Notes under the pieces: generated by a model
What the model saw: only the letters and a program-made list of their open reading frames with translations
Database searches by the model: none
Told to the model about the DNA's origin: nothing
DNA from: Callipepla californica brunnescens
Taxonomy: Eukaryota; Chordata; Aves; Galliformes; Odontophoridae
Length of the DNA stretch: 64,000 nucleotides
Assembly (NCBI GenBank): GCA_023055505.1
Contig: JALIRH010000013.1
Coordinates: forward strand, 5,580,001 to 5,644,000
Reading direction: 5' to 3'
Made by a program: the position numbers and the translations under genes
Part shown: one piece after another, positions 29,301 to 40,200 of the stretch
Position numbering within the stretch: position 1 is the stretch's first letter
Layout: every line of letters starts with the position of its first letter

Positions 29301-29875
29301 GCATCGGCGCGCCGGCTGACGGTGAAGCACTGGTAGAGCGGGATGACCCTCTTGGGCGGCGGGCAGCAGAGAGGGGCCGTCCCGCCGCCGCCCGCCCGCA
29401 GGCTGCTCTTGAACTTCTTCTCGCTGTCATAGTACTCCAGCCGGGCGGGCGCCAGCGGGCTCTCGGCCCGCAGCACGAAGTACCGCTTGTGCCCGTGCTT
29501 CTGCTTCCTCAGGTAGCCGCACTTCCTCACGTCGTCGCCGCCGGAGGACGAGGCCGGGGGCGCGGCGCGGCCCGCAGGGGGGGGCTGCCCGGCGCGGCCC
29601 AGGGCGGCGCGGCCCGCCGTGCCCTCCGCGGGCGGGCAGAGCGAGGCGCTAGGGGAGCGCCGCAGCAGCAGCAGCAGGTGGTGGGGCTGCGGGGACGGGC
29701 AGCGCCCGCCGTCCCCCGCCGCCGGCTCCCCCTCGCCCGCCGCGCCGGGTTCCCGCTGCTGGGGCACGGCTCCGCCTCCCGCGTGCCGGGCGCCCGGCTC
29801 CTCCTCGCCGCCCCTGACCGCCGCGCCGCCGCCGCCGCCGCCGCCGCCGCCCGGGCCGTTCATGCCGCTCGCCAT
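26372..29875 (-). CDS. IRS4: IRS4, insulin receptor substrate 4 (main coding exon)
   Basis: IRS4 is a cytoplasmic docking protein phosphorylated by insulin/IGF-1 receptors and recruits PI3-kinase and GRB2. The ATG has a good context (A at -3, G at +4). Residues 1-115 are low complexity with poly-Gly. A PH domain follows (about 116-228; KCGYLRKQKHGHKRYFVL, CFTVSRRADAKHKHIIALYT), then a PTB domain (about 263-367; LMNIRRCGHSENFFFIEVGR). The tail has YxxM PI3-kinase sites at Y572, Y669, Y686, Y714, Y747, Y798 and Y978, a GRB2-type YINI at Y879, and SHP2-like Y1112 and Y1147. RGYMMMFP and the SSYFSLP...SEYVPM stretch match IRS4 better than IRS1 or IRS2; the C-terminal third is IRS2-like. Convergence with COL4A5 matches human Xq22. 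Unspliced it is 1167 residues ending KGW; with the donor at 26380 used it becomes 1166 ending KD. It appears intact. Confidence 0.95.
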   Translation of the reverse strand: MASGMNGPGGGGGGGGGAAVRGGEEEPGARHAGGGAVPQQREPGAAGEGEPAAGDGGRCPSPQPHHLLLLLRRSPSASLCPPAEGTAGRAALGRAGQPPPAGRAAPPASSSGGDDVRKCGYLRKQKHGHKRYFVLRAESPLAPARLEYYDSEKKFKSSLRAGGGGTAPLCCPPPKRVIPLYQCFTVSRRADAKHKHIIALYTKDEYFAMVAENEAEQEAWYQAISELMSQSKRGCLEQEDQAEQQVDEDDEHYGASLRPGTVFKEVWQVNVKPKGLGQTKNLTGVYRLCLSSKAIHLVKLNSEVPSVHLQLMNIRRCGHSENFFFIEVGRSASIGPGELWMQVDDSVVAQNMHETFLETMKALKAFAEFRPRSKSQSSGGGGGTNPISFITTRRHLGNLPPSQTGLQRRSRTESVVGGTPPTTKSSNSYRFRTSSEGEGTMTRPFRSVTGSLIHLNTARMNLGRQEGSGRYVRAAFSSSYHTRSASLPVSHFPSTTSPISVSSSSGHGSASDMLTRPSSSSVCGSPSDGGFISSDEYGSSPGDFRYFRVRSNTPDSLGNTPPIREENCLSEYMSMSKQQADDSSRDDYMEAEKCFRKRTYSLTKPTSVAVQQKMTQTTALLDEDSLGNHGRLLYSETPKLKGNHELEYSDSNLDSICNQSRSKARDDGYMPMMPGVASSLSSNSDYLPMTPKSMSVPKQINNSWSPSQVDSRGYMMMFPKASSSPVRSPLTGFIAKGSNEKIVNNEYMDMSPGNSAPKHPGDSNYIHTSSVSKGFSSYFSLPRSFKALSGQNGDHSEYVPMSSPGKLLYGGPENVKSTNNEVLPNGISKSPVAKGSDEGLVQNRATRPTRLPLGTRGSNTIPRMYDRTVPPEPASPGEYINIDFNEKASNTPYSLSAEGSPSSLGSSSDHRQSPLSDYMSVDLDVQSPKAAKELSNSLTDISIYASSSIPRNQQNPDYARLSFGTACVSAASNRTDDYTEMTFNMAATPPRPFAAESTDGVKMDSPSSIVNRLCIVDRYAGSSSFSVPSAEPPMGPKVIRADPQGRRRHSSETFSSAGTVTTSSSFFTDSSKRHSSASFDNVWLKPDESISDGQEGKMSRDTSTGFQNGLNYIALNLCDDPISCEASTATSTCHLQNGTSSLDSGAYVSIDFTRSDGLKCNAARKGW
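29825..29851. repeat. (GCC)9 triplet repeat coding for poly-glycine in IRS4
   Basis: Nine GCC units on the + strand, read as GGC glycine codons near the IRS4 N terminus (residues about 9-17). A length-variable tract is likely. Confidence 0.93.
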
Positions 29876-30102
29876 CTTAGGGGCCAGGCAGGGTCCGGAG
29901 AAGGGGGGAAACGGGGCGGGCCGCGGGAACCCGCCCTCACCGGGGAAGCGCCCGCCGCGGGCCGCGCATGAGGAGCCGGGCGGCGCGGAGGAGCCCGGCG
30001 CCGCCTGCCCGCGTACCCGCCGCCCGCCGACCCGCGCCCTCCCGCCGGCGCCCGGCTACTCGCACTCACACGGGCGGCCTCGGCGGCACCACGGCAAAAA
30101 CA

Positions 30103-30111
30103 TCACGTGAC
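30103..30111. promoter_or_regulatory. TCACGTGAC E-box upstream of IRS4
   Basis: A perfect palindromic-core E-box, 228 bp upstream of the IRS4 start codon. This sequence is the preferred site of USF and MiT/TFE (TFEB/TFE3) factors, and it also satisfies the CLEAR consensus. Occupancy is unknown. Confidence 0.6.
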
Positions 30112-30228
30112 CGCGGAGGGCGGGGGCGCGCGCCGGGAGAGAGGGAGGAGGAGCCCCGGCCGGCGGGGGGCGGAGCTCCCGAGCGGGGAGCCGGCTGCGC
30201 CGCGCGCGGCGGAGCGGCGGGGAGACGG

Positions 30229-30348
30229 CCAATAGGGAGCCGCGGCCGTCGGCGAGCGGGCCAATCGCAGGAGGGCCGGGGGCGGGCTTCGTCGCGCTCT
30301 ATCCGGCGGAGGCGGGACTTCGGCGGAGCGACAGCGCCGCGGGCCAAT
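30229..30348. promoter_or_regulatory. Three CCAAT boxes in the IRS4 promoter region
   Basis: CCAAT at 30229-30233, 30261-30265 and 30344-30348, plus a reverse copy (ATTGG) at 30658-30662. NF-Y binds such sites in either orientation and they are common in CpG-island and bidirectional promoters. The IRS4 transcription start probably lies between these boxes and the start codon. Confidence 0.6.
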
Positions 30349-31587
30349 GGGGAGCGGGCGGTGGCTTCGGGCCGGCCGCGGCGTGGCGGGGCGTTTCCTG
30401 CGCTGTGGGACGGGTACGCGGGGACGGAGGCGGGGCCGGCGCGTCGCGCGCACGGCTGCGGGAGGCGGGGGCGGGCGCTGCGGGTACTCGGCCGCGCGAG
30501 TCCGGCGGAAGGCGGGGGGTGGGGAGACGGGCGGGGCCCTCGCCCAACGAGCGGCGGCGGCGGCGTCCTCGGGCCGAGGGGAGGGGGCGGCGGCGCCGCC
30601 TTGCCCCGGCTCCCGTTTGAAAGGCGCCCGCCCCCCGCGCGGCCGGCGGCGGCTCCGATTGGCTGGCGCGGCGCGTCGGGCGCGCGCGGTGGGGGCGGTG
30701 GAGCGTGGGGGTGCGCGTGCGCGCGCCGCGGGGGAAGTAAACAAGTGTTCGCCCGCGCGAACTGCCCCCCTCAGCGCTGCGGCCCGGCCCGGCCCGGCTG
30801 TGCGTGAGGCGGGACGCCGTGACGGCGCGGCCCGGGCACGGCTCTGTGATCGCTGCCCCCGGGATCCCCCTCGCGGGGCCCCTCCCACTGGGGAGGGCTG
30901 CCGCCGCGGCCCCGAGCAGCCAGGTGAGCTGCAGGGCTGCGCGGCTCTGCCGCACTGCCGAGCTCCTTCCTCTGTTCCAACGTGGCGCGGCGTTCTCGTG
31001 ATGACGAGCAGACGTTTCGTGTAATCGCTGCCGGTCAGCGCCGTTGGGTCTATTTTTAGCGTTCCCCCGCACCCGCGCGTGGCCGTGGGGCTGCGCGCTC
31101 CCGATGAGGCGATCCCTGCCGCGGGCACGCGCAGCGCGGTGCGAGCTTTCCCGCCTTACAGGGGCTGTGCGCCTCAGAGGTGCGGGTGTGCGGGCAGTCT
31201 CTTCCCCCAGTGCAGAGAGCGTTTCCCCAGCCGCTGGTTTCGCTAGCTTTCCCTTCCCTGTCGCTCACACTTAGCGGACTTGGCTTCCAAGGCTGTTGTC
31301 CGCCTCACCTGTGGTTCCCCGCTGAGGCGGCAGCTCTCACCAGTTCCCGACACCAACTTCCACCACCCACGTGTGACATTTTTGGATAAGGAGCTCGGGA
31401 TTTTCTTGCATTTCGCCTCTGGGATGTGGGAAAAGATACTTTTTGAAGCCTCCAGTAACTCAGGTTGGAAGCTGGCATGCCAGATCTTGAACTAGCTTTA
31501 TCGATGGCAAATGCCTCATTATTCGTAGCGCTCCATTCTCTCTCAGGCCACTGCCTGCTTATCCAGCGTTTAAACATCAATCTTTAC

Positions 31588-31672
31588 CTGTGCAACCTGG
31601 TCTGGGGAGCTGCTTTGCAGGGGGTTGGACTCCATGATCCCCAGAGATCCCTTCCAACCCCTACAGTTGTGT
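31588..31672 (+). repeat. CR1 LINE 3'-end fragment
   Basis: TGCAACCTGGTCTGGGGAGC, then GCAGGGGGTTGGACTCCATG, GATCCC and CCTTCCAACCCCTACA follow the order of the chicken CR1 3' end (GGGGGTTGGAACTAGATGATC...CCTTCCAACCC). About 85 bp, diverged, + orientation. Confidence 0.85.
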
Positions 31673-33814
31673 GGTTTCCCCGTTTTGCCATTTCACAGTG
31701 TCTAACTCCATACGTTCTTGGCCGTGCTTCTATCTCCTAAGTGTTATGGCAGTGCAGTGAATATGTTGTAACTACAGAAGTGTAACTTCACAAAGCGCAC
31801 ATCTCAGCTCCCATGTAACACTGATTCCATCACGCACAAGTATCACACAAAGCCCTACACTTAGACTCCACTGAGGTGCTGATAGAATTAGGCAACTTTT
31901 TGGTGATGCATTCCTTCTGTTTTTCATCCTTTTCTACCCGGTACTTCAGTTAGGTGAGGCTGAGATGGCTTATGTATTTCCATATATCGTTTGGATTTCT
32001 TTCTGTACTTCTGCAAGAAAAGTTAAATTGGTATTCAAGTTTTAAATGTATTAAAACCTTATGGAGGAAGATGAACTGTGTTCACTGTGTGCTTATTCCA
32101 GCAGGTTGCTAAGGGTTGGTGGGGAGGAAATGATTAAAAGAAGAATTTTGGGGCTTCTATTTTATTTATGGATTTTACTTTTTAGTCATCCACCTCTGGC
32201 CTTCTTTGACAGAGTCTACGAATAGGCCATCTCTGGGTGTAAAAAGAAATGCATCAGCATATTTCTATAGATGAGCATTAGGAAATACTTCCTCAGACTG
32301 TGTATTAATCTTTAATTTGCTTATTCACTCCCAACTGCCATTATTAGGAAGTACAGCAACGTCATCTAACTTCTTTTCAAATAAATGTAGTTCCTCGATG
32401 CAGTTATTGGATCGCTGTTATTGTTTTTCCGCAGAAATTATTTTTTCTTTTACCTTTGTAGCTCATATAAAGAACATCCCTTAGTGTATGATAAGCTTTT
32501 GTTACTGAAATAACTGTCTAGATGTAGGATACAGTCTAACTTTGTTACCTTTTATGCTACAAATTATTACATCTTGCACAAATGATGATAGATTTCCATC
32601 TCATTGTATCTCTGCTTACCAACGTAGCACACAGCTGTAGTTTAGTTTGTACAGTCAGTGCTCCACTGTTACAACGAGACTGTTTCAGAGCCTTCAGTTT
32701 TACATACAGAAACCAGCCTTGCCTATGAATTAAATGCTTCCCTAACTGTGGTTAACTTGTCTTCCAGCAATCGTAAAGGGAAATCAAGATCCTGTCTTTG
32801 TTCCTCTTGATCTTCACTGGACTAGAAGAACCTGTCATTCTGAAATCTGAAGGTATGTTTGCTTTGTCTTTTGCTTGCTGCTTCTGCTCTACGAAGTGCC
32901 TGTGTGAGGCAGGTACTGTAAAACACCAGCACTTGGAGCCACTGCTGTCATTATAGTTTCCACAACTGTCTGTAATGTCTGTAATATGGAGTAACAAAGA
33001 GATTGGTCCTTGTGCTGTTGAGCTGTGTGTCACCTGCTGCAGAAATGCTGAGACAAATCATGGGTTGCTGCAGGTGTCTCCTGCAATTCCACCAAGAACA
33101 ATGTCATTAATTCTGTTACAGTGTAGAAAGGTAAATCGTTTTACACGCAATGTTTCATGACTTGTGGCTCCTTACTTGTGCTTATCACCAGCCTGTGTTA
33201 TTCACATCTTCAGCTGTTTCTGCAAGACTAATAAACTGAAAACTGGCAAATAATAATTATTAATAGGAATATACAATTTTAGTTCAGTATTGCACGTGGC
33301 ATATAAAATGGGAAGGAAATTCTCTATAGAATTTTAGGTTAATACTATTGCAGAGCCTTTATCAGCTCACTGCAACAAAGAATGCTGAGTGAGAGCTAAG
33401 CTTTGTAGCTTTCAGAATTTTGTGTTACACTATTTTGGTAATTGTAAATTTGTACATGTTTCCAACATCTTATTAAATATTTGAAACACGTTCATAAAAT
33501 AAATTAGTATAAGATTTCTTGTAAGTAAGTATTTCTGGCTCAAACTCTTCCTTTGAAAGTCTTGTTTTCTTGTTGTGTCTCCTATGTAGGCTGCTCTCAT
33601 TAACTTCTTAGCAGTTCTGTCCTCAGCATGGGCATACTGTGATATATACAGGAGGCAAAGTAAACCCAAGAATTCAAATGGAATAATGGTTTTAAGTTAA
33701 CAGATTATAGTTGGATTATTCTTCAAACAGAGATACCTTCCCATTCACCCTACGTCTATTGAATAAGAAAATGAAATGATATTACTCTGTGTCTAGAGGA
33801 TAAAAAGAGCTGTT
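31673..33814. other. Intergenic DNA, nothing recognised
   Basis: AT-rich, + strand rich in T and G. Only short chance frames; no repeat or RNA gene recognised. Confidence 0.6.
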
Positions 33815-34290
33815 TATGGCATGGATGAGGAATTCCAAGTTTGCTTAGATTCCTGCCTTACATCTTCAGGTGTAGAGAGATGCTGAGCCATGGCCTGAAG
33901 CAGTGATGGAGCACCTGGTGGGAAGGCAGGGCCAGCCCAGGGGAGCTCAGGTGTGTGCAATGCACTGAGTGACCAGGAGGGCTGGAGCCAGGATCCATCC
34001 CTTGCAGAGCTCATTTAAGGGTTGGCAGTGGAGGTGGGGGTATTTTGTTAGAGATCCCTGCCCACCTGAGGCTTTCCGAAGGTGAACAGATTTTCTTCAT
34101 TTATTTCTGCATCCCTGGCTGCTGCATTTCTCCTTGTTCCCATTTGTTGCAACTGAAGATTTTGCTACCCTGCTATTATTGCTGTGCTTTCCATCACGTT
34201 ATAGCGTTACCCGGGGTAAATCTCTTAGTTTACCTTCTTCAATTCTTCAGCTGTAAATAAAAACTAAAGTTTCTCGCTTTCTTCACGGAG
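33815..34290 (+). repeat. Candidate degraded interspersed repeat, possibly a solo LTR
   Basis: A GC-richer block in AT-rich surroundings, with promoter-like and polyadenylation-like parts in the order of an LTR: a TATA-variant CATTTAAGG near 34012 and AATAAA at about 34257. I could not find clean TG...CA termini or a target-site duplication, so the class is a guess. No retroviral coding sequence is present. Confidence 0.3.
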
Positions 34291-37200
34291 TGATTTTGGA
34301 GATGAACCGTTGGTGACTGTGAACCTAAGGTATTGTGTACTGTATCAAGAGTTATGTAAAGATCATTGTAAGAGGTGCCCAGTTTAATTTAGAAGGAGCT
34401 GTGGGTGCTCAGTGGCTCTGTGATAATGGAGATCTGGTTGTTTACTCGTTCCATTATATTCCTTTCACCATCTATCTAATCCTATCACATAATTGCCTAC
34501 AGTAAATGCTCAGACGCTTCGTTTCTTTACTGTTTTGTATAACTGGGGATAGTGTCACCATGCAGTGAAAAGAACCACAGAATGCTGTTTTTCAAATGCA
34601 TACGCTCAAGTTTGCAAAACACTTTCTCAACGGATCAGGAATGAATAGTAAGATTATTCTGCCTATTTGTTTTCCTGTGTATGGGTATTTGCTGTTTGTG
34701 TTATGTAGTGATGATGGCTTTGAGATTATGTGGAATGTTATGCACAGAGTACAGTGGAAGCAATGTAGATGTGCCCTTCTTTTTTGAACTACAGCTGTTG
34801 GCTGTATGTCCAGCTCAGTAAGATAGGGAAAATACTTAAGCAGCCAGAGTTTATTCACTGGTTTTACAGATTGTCTTCAGAAAATAACAGAGTGGAACAG
34901 AGATTTGAGATATCCATTTACATAACTGGAAATAAAAGGGGTTATAGTTAGTGCCACCTAGGAAGCATGCAAGACTGCTTTGATAAAGGAATAGCATCTG
35001 TACAACAGATGCTACAAACAGATTAGACAGTATGTCTATAATTCTTTGCTTTAAAAAAAAAAAAAAAGAACAGAAGTCTAAATACCCTCTGGACAGTTTA
35101 TAAATAACAAGTTTCAGCATTGTACTGGATGATGCAACCTCTGCAATTATTGTAAAAATCTTTTGGTTAAAAAAGATAGATCTATTTACCTCTCAGTTTC
35201 ATTGTTTGGATGTATGAAGTTGCAAGTAATTTGTGTCTTCTGATGGAAGCTATTTTAGCAGTAAAGATAGAAAGTAGAAGTTTGCAAACACGTTTGTCCA
35301 TCTGATATATTCACTTCTTCCACTGAAAGTCAGCCTTTGAGTGTCAGTTCACATGTGCTGGGGGTCAGGCTGATTTTAGCCTGAATTTCTACAGCAATAT
35401 CTGTCTCAGTTACTGTGTGTGTATGTACTTGTCTTAACGACAGCCACACTGAATGAAATAACTGTTCCTCATGCAGTTTTATGTCGTGCCACTTTCACTT
35501 GGCTTCTACGCTTTCCTTTATTTTCTAATTGACAAAAACTGTCCTTTTTCTTGATACCAGAGTGAAAGAACTTTATCTCATCTGTACCATGAGACACTGA
35601 ATTTTTAATCTAGTACCAGTCATCAAAACAATCTTCTGAAAACAATTCTTGTGGGCTCTCCTAACTGAGCCTGAATTATCATTCTTCACTATATAAGGGC
35701 GTATGTTTTAATTGTGTATGAACAACTGAATTAGAGCAGGACATTGTAATGCACTGTTGTTAATGGACTGGGTCTTTATTTAGATTTATTGTATTTTCTG
35801 ATCAGTACCATGGAGTTAGAACTGCAGTATATTGTAATGGAGCAACAAGAGACCACCTGAACATAAGAAGAGTACTTCTAAGAACAGGAAAGTTCATCTA
35901 ACTTAAGGGAAAATATTCTAAAGAAGGAATCCTGGCATGTAAAGCCTTTTCCATGCGGGTGGCTGATTCTCCCACCTGTTGTATTCTTCAGCTGAGTCTG
36001 AACTTCCTGTTGGAAAGCTTGGGCTGGTATTGTTCTTGTATAGCATCTTTGACTTTCCATGCAGAAGCAGCATAACTAACTTGCACAGATGCCTGACCTG
36101 CTATCACAAAGATTCTAACTTTGCTGTTACTATTTCTTAGCAATGTGGTCAATTTCCATTGCAGGATAAGTGCTAGCTTAGAGTTCAGTCCTCAGGTAAT
36201 AATTAATTCATAGCAACTACAACATTTGGTATATGGAAAAGGCAGAGGGAGAGTGCCATTGCTCCTTAGTGTATGAAGCCATTTTGATACGGTTTCAGGA
36301 AAGGATGGTAGTGGTTTTGCACGCTTCTCTTACACAACCTTGTCTCACTACAGGCAGCCCATGCAAGGCAATGAAGAAGTGTTTTACTGTATTTTTTTTT
36401 TTCCACGCTCTTGAACAAGGAATGACACAGGCTTTAATAAATGACATTCTGCTTCACAAGTGTGACTTTTCTGGTTGGTTTCCATAAATGTCAATGAGTG
36501 TCAGTGGGTGCCATTTTCTTTCTGCATGTAGGAATTCAATCCCACTCTTTTGCTTCCTCCTCACTTCCATGTCAGACTGCCTCTGCTGCTGTACTGTTCT
36601 GTATTTCTCGTTAATGTAGACATAGCCTTAATGCACTCCAGCTGCTAATGATTCCATCTGTGGGACTAAATTAAAGTTAATATAAAGTAAAACCATGGAA
36701 ATGTACATAATAAGCTCTTGTGACCTTAACACGGTATCAGTTGTCCTGTACTGCTTGATAATAAAGATAGTGACCTGTCAAACATCTCATATGTGTAGCC
36801 TCAAAGGGAGAAATATGAAGTGAATAAGACAAATCAAATTCTTGTGTCTTCTTTATGACACATTGGAGGGGAAAAAAAAAATCTTGTCATGGAAAAGCTG
36901 AAACCTTGTTCTATAATGTCTGAGTAACATAAACGTTCAGTTAGTGAAACGTTACTTTTAGTGATCCATGTGCTATCACTAGGGGTTGGTAACTCAAAAT
37001 TTTTTTAATCAAATTATTTTTATGGGTTCATCTAAAAATAAAGAAGTTTTTGTTGGTACTGCAGGACACTAATGAATTTCATGAGTATCATGTCTGTGTG
37101 TGTACACATATATAAATAAATTGGCAAGTACAGTTGAAAGGAGTCAAGTCAGTTTTCCCTCGTTGCAGAACTTCTTGGTTAAAATACTGCTTGGATTTGT

Positions 37201-40200
37201 TGACGTGGAGGTTCCTCTAAGTACTGTAGGGCTTCAAATAGTAATGTGTTGTACTAAGTGAAAAACTACTCCAAAGCAGTGCAACGCAGGAGGCATTTTT
37301 CAGCATAACAGAACTGGTAGAATTCATAGTATGCAAAAGCACTAGATGCTATTTAGAAGGGCCATCTTTTCTCCTTTAAGGCAACACAAATGTGATTTGA
37401 AGTGGGAAGTGCCTTCTGATCATCAGCACTCTTCTCTCCTACGCTGTGCATTAGTGTTAGGCTCTGTAGAGTTTCGCTAGATTTTTAACCTATTCTACGC
37501 TATTTTCAGTGTTGTTTCAAAGAGATTGGTGGGAATCCATTTAGGAATCAGCCTGTTTATCTGTCATGGCCTGCAACATAGTGCTCGTTGAGGTATTTCT
37601 GTAGTCCTTGATTACAAAAACAATTGTTATATTTAGCGTGAATGATTTAGAGAGCTTAGCAATGTTTTCCCTGTTTAGGGGACACTGGGACAGTAGAACA
37701 AAGGCACATTGTGGTGTAGCTAAAGAAGGATGTTTTCAATCTCTCAACTTGTCATAATTAAACACATTTACAAGTATAAGCTTTTACAATATAAATTTGA
37801 TTACAATCTGCCCTCTGACATGGGATTTAAAATTGAATTGTTTATAATGCTGTAAATTACTGCCCTATTTTAATCCATAATGAATTGCAGTATTGTTTCT
37901 AAGTGAATTATTTGATAATTTTTAGCTGACGATTTCCCTCCCTGTATCTTTAGAAGTTAAAATACTGAAAGCTGTTAAATTGTAATGCACAGCTATGTTG
38001 CATATTCACAATCTTTGTTATTGCTTATTTGATGATGAAGTCTATATTCATTATCATTATTTATTTGATTCCAGAGTCTATATATGGTATGTAATTATCT
38101 CGGCTGTGTAGCAGGTCAGTGCAGACATTTTAGAAAACACAGATATTTTTGCTGTTTCAGTTTGTTAGCAGTGCGTGATTTGGGGTTTTTTTTATGTTGT
38201 AGAATTTAGCAGTCTTAATTGCTGCAAAGTGAAGTAATGGTGAGTAGAAAATCATGTGTGTTACTGTTCCTTGCGGAGTTAGTGCTTTTGATCTCCTTGA
38301 CACATTTCGAAATTGAGGATAAGATGGAAGCTTTTGCTTCCAAGAATGGGACAAAACAGCCTTCTTACCACTTCAGAAGGAGCTCAAAAAGAAATTATGA
38401 CTCAGAGACAGTCCTGAATCATATTTCCCCTGAGCTGTAGCATTGCACAAGTGGGGAGTATACTCTCGTCCCTTTGCCAGAGGAAGAATATTCCTTCTCT
38501 TCTGTCCAGTCAGCTCTGTTTGCTGACACAGGAAGGAGGAAAATGATGGGTATGTTTATTTCCAACCCAGGTTCCCCCAACTTCTTTCCTCCGTGAAAAG
38601 AAACAATGCTTCTTCAAGGCTTGTTCATTAGTACAGTGCTCGTGGTGCTGATTTCAGGAGGGATGGTGCAATGGTACAGTAGAAAGCAAAGAACACCATG
38701 CGACTTCCAGTAAGGAGCTTTTCTTCCTTCTGATGCTTGGTATGTTAGGAATTTGCTTTGTGGTTCATTTGTTGGTGGGACACTGCTCTTTTGCTGGTTC
38801 TGAAACTCATGCTTGTTCCTTGGCACTCACTCACCATCCTGTGTAGATCAGAAGCAAATCTGTTGTTGAGGGAATATATCAGAGACACCTACATGACTTC
38901 AGAGTCCTAACTGAGTCTGATTTAAGGCAGGTCTAGCAAGACCAGTAATCACCAAGTAAAAGATGAAGCAAAGCTGAGTTCTCAGTGATTATTTTCAGTA
39001 AATGAGTTGTACTCGCACGTAAACCAACAAAAATAACTACTTCCTGTGTGATTAATTTAAAAAATGTAGTAATAACCGAATAAATCTGATCATCTAATTA
39101 AACTCTATAATGCCTTTTAACAGATTTAGTCAGCAGATTTTTTTTACATCAATGGTGGTTTCCCTGTAAATAATAAAGGTTAAATTATTCATTTGTTAGT
39201 ATTAGTTCAGCAGTGCAGAGGTCCATTGTTCTTAGTGGTTACAGATATTAATCATTCTTGTGACCTACTCAGAAACAAGCCTTTACAACTCCTAACTTGC
39301 TAGCAATTGTAATTATATGTGACATCTGTGCTGAGTAGCATTTATTTTCCTCCCCCCTTAATGAAGGATGAAAATATAAAGCAGATAGGATAGCATGACT
39401 TGAAAATACTCATTTCAGTGTCAGACAGTTATATTTTTATAGTGCCAATTTAAGAGCATTTTACCTTAACCATATATTTGAGGGACAAACCTATCAGTGC
39501 ACAAGGAAATACATGAGGAGCTATCAGTTTGTTGGTTCTAGGCTGTAGGAATGCTTGGGTAAATAGCTGCTCACCAACACAAATATAAATTGTGCAATCC
39601 AGTTTTAAGTGTGAAACTTGGAATTCCATCCTGCGTGATTTTTACACCACTCCGTGTTTCAGAAAGAGCTTTCACAGATTCAGAGCTCATTTTCACAGAA
39701 ACAAAACAGTGTTGTAAAATGTGATAGGTGATGATTAAGCCAGAAAAAATACCTGAAGTAAAATGCAGGAACAGGAGATTGTCACTGAATATTTTCAGTC
39801 TCCTGAATTCTGTTGTAAGGGCTGTACTGTTACTGCTAAGTTTTCACACTTGCCAAGCTTTACGTTTTATCACTTTGTGAAAAATGAAGTATAGATGAAG
39901 CAATAAATTGCCCTTACCTGTGTTTATAAGAACCTAAAAGTCATTCTGAAGGATACAACCATGATAAAACTGCTAGAGCTGATCTTGACTGTCTCTGTGA
40001 TTGGTGTACCATGTTGGACAGTGAACAAGTGGCAGTGTGCTGAACATCCACAGTATTATTACCCGCAGTTAATGAAGTTCTGAGAAGAAGCATTACCTAC
40101 AGTTCCTTTTTAGGTAATTACAACGTATTTAATATCATTTGTTTTGTACTCTACTTGATTTAATACACCAGTAAAGATTAATTCACTGCTTCTTAATACT

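Larger units (their letters stand above)
29330..31250. promoter_or_regulatory. CpG island over the IRS4 first exon and promoter
   Basis: GC content and CpG density rise sharply across this stretch compared with both flanks and fall again near 31.25 kb. It covers the IRS4 start codon (29875) and about 1.4 kb upstream. It contains many GC boxes. No clear TATA box is seen, as usual for CpG-island promoters. Long open frames on both strands here result from GC-rich composition and are not genes. The limits were set by eye. Confidence 0.9.

Noticed and set aside
26372..29875. Identification as IRS2
   Set aside because: IRS2 lies near COL4A1 and in the same orientation as it; here the neighbour is COL4A5 and the pair is convergent. 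The mid-tail motifs fit IRS4.
28691..29971. 426-codon open frame on the + strand opposite IRS4
   Set aside because: It is a shadow of the GC-rich IRS4 coding sequence; the PH and PTB domains on the - strand explain the sequence fully.
29968..31128. Long open frames on both strands upstream of IRS4 (279 and 341 codons)
   Set aside because: Arg/Ala/Gly/Pro-rich frames produced by CpG-island composition; no conserved domain.
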